DNA of 64,000 nucleotides from Phragmitibacter flavus (GTDB taxonomy: Bacteria; Verrucomicrobiota; Verrucomicrobiia; Verrucomicrobiales; Verrucomicrobiaceae): assembly GCF_005780165.1 (NCBI RefSeq), contig NZ_VAUV01000009.1:245841-309840 (forward strand), given 5' to 3'. How positions within the stretch are numbered: position 1 is the stretch's first letter; the number at the start of each line of letters is the position of its first letter. The notes under the pieces were generated by a model. That model was not told the origin of the DNA and did not search any database. It saw nothing but the letters and a program-made list of their open reading frames with translations. Below are positions 63,662 through 64,000 of this stretch, in pieces. A program made the position numbers and the translations under genes.

Positions 63662-64000
63662 CATAAGCATATACCTAAAGGTTGAAGTATGCATTGAGCT
63701 GGCTATGTTGGCTGATGCAACCGCGAACTTTGGTCGAGGATGAGTGGGAGGTGCTGCGGCACTTTCTTCCTGAAAACTTGGATGAAGATGCCCGGCTTCA
63801 CGGTGCAATGCGCCGACGGCGAGGTCAGATCACATCGGCAGAGCAGCTCTTGCGGGTGCTACTTATGCATGTAGGTGGAGGCTTGTCCCTTGAGCAAACT
63901 TCAGCGCGTGCCCGCGCCCGAGGCTTGGCCGACCTCAATGCCATGGCTCTACATAAACGACTTTGCACCTCGCGCCCCTGGCTGGAGGCGCTTTGCATTC
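63661..64000 (+). mobile_element. Left end of an insertion sequence
   Basis: The boundary is set by the truncated palindrome at 63660/63661. The first 54 bases are non-coding (terminal end, CATAAGCATATACCTAAAGG), followed by a transposase frame that leaves the window. The second end and any target duplication are outside the window. Confidence 0.7.
63715..64000 (+). CDS. IS4-type transposase, N-terminal part (cut by window edge)
   Basis: From ATG 63715 the frame is open for at least 95 codons: MQPRTLVEDEWEVLRHFLPE, then LHGAMRRRRGQITSAEQLL and the VLLMHVGGGLSLEQTSARAR segment, ending in LALCI-like residues at the edge. The sequence resembles the N-terminal domain of IS4-family DDE transposases common in Verrucomicrobiota; the catalytic DDE residues would lie to the right of the window. 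No stop is seen, so the gene is unbroken so far. Confidence 0.75.
   Translation, partial: MQPRTLVEDEWEVLRHFLPENLDEDARLHGAMRRRRGQITSAEQLLRVLLMHVGGGLSLEQTSARARARGLADLNAMALHKRLCTSRPWLEALCI

Overview
The window looks like chromosomal DNA from a GC-rich Verrucomicrobiota bacterium, probably near Verrucomicrobiaceae. Three things support this: a protein of the Verru_Chthon cassette A type, a DUF1549/DUF1553 cytochrome-like protein paired with a DUF1501 protein (typical of the Planctomycetota-Verrucomicrobiota group), and a type II secretion cluster of the verrucomicrobial layout. The assignment rests on gene content only. No rRNA, tRNA or CRISPR array was recognised.

Layout. 1-3.9 kb: small accessory genes, including a GNAT acetyltransferase, a RAYT transposase flanked by its own REP palindromes, a cupin and a nucleotidyltransferase-like protein. 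4.0-10.9 kb: a surface-polysaccharide locus with divergent halves, GT2 and a DegT-type aminotransferase on the minus strand and a giant methyltransferase-GT2-GT4-like fusion plus a hexapeptide acetyltransferase on the plus strand. 10.9-13.1 kb: a bacterial lipase-maturation-factor homologue and a secreted DUF3395-like protein. 13.4-25.7 kb: a type II secretion operon in the order E-F-G-H-I-J-K-L-(orphan)-M-(C-like)-D. 25.9-28.4 kb: sialidase-like protein, macro-domain protein, rhomboid-like zinc-ribbon protein. 28.5-33.0 kb: glycine cleavage operon gcvT-gcvH-gcvP. 33-39.7 kb: NUDIX hydrolase, DUF1549/DUF1553 protein, a frameshifted four-helix-bundle gene, DUF1501 protein, rhodanese. 39.7-49.7 kb: orphan Verru_Chthon A protein, glutaredoxin, two dehydrogenases, an export-type lipoprotein, DoxX, ruvC and recN. 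49.8-53.1 kb: SGNH hydrolase, an unknown exported protein, M23 peptidase. 53.2-54.9 kb: an AT-richer island of unknown small genes. 55-63.6 kb: ROK kinase, metF, phosphodiesterase, DUF4886 protein, two toxin-antitoxin pairs, a long purC and pyrD. The right edge enters an insertion sequence.

The most striking signal is a set of heptanucleotide tandem repeats whose unit sequence changes from locus to locus while the 7-nt period is kept. They fill most gaps of the secretion operon right up to the start codons, where Shine-Dalgarno sequences are mostly absent. They also flank gcvP and the DUF1501 gene, form a mirrored hairpin between ruvC and recN, and run through coding sequence in gspJ, gspK, the gspC-like gene and gcvP. 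The secretion genes, the heptads and the dispersed palindromes placed directly after stop codons are the parts of this window most worth testing.
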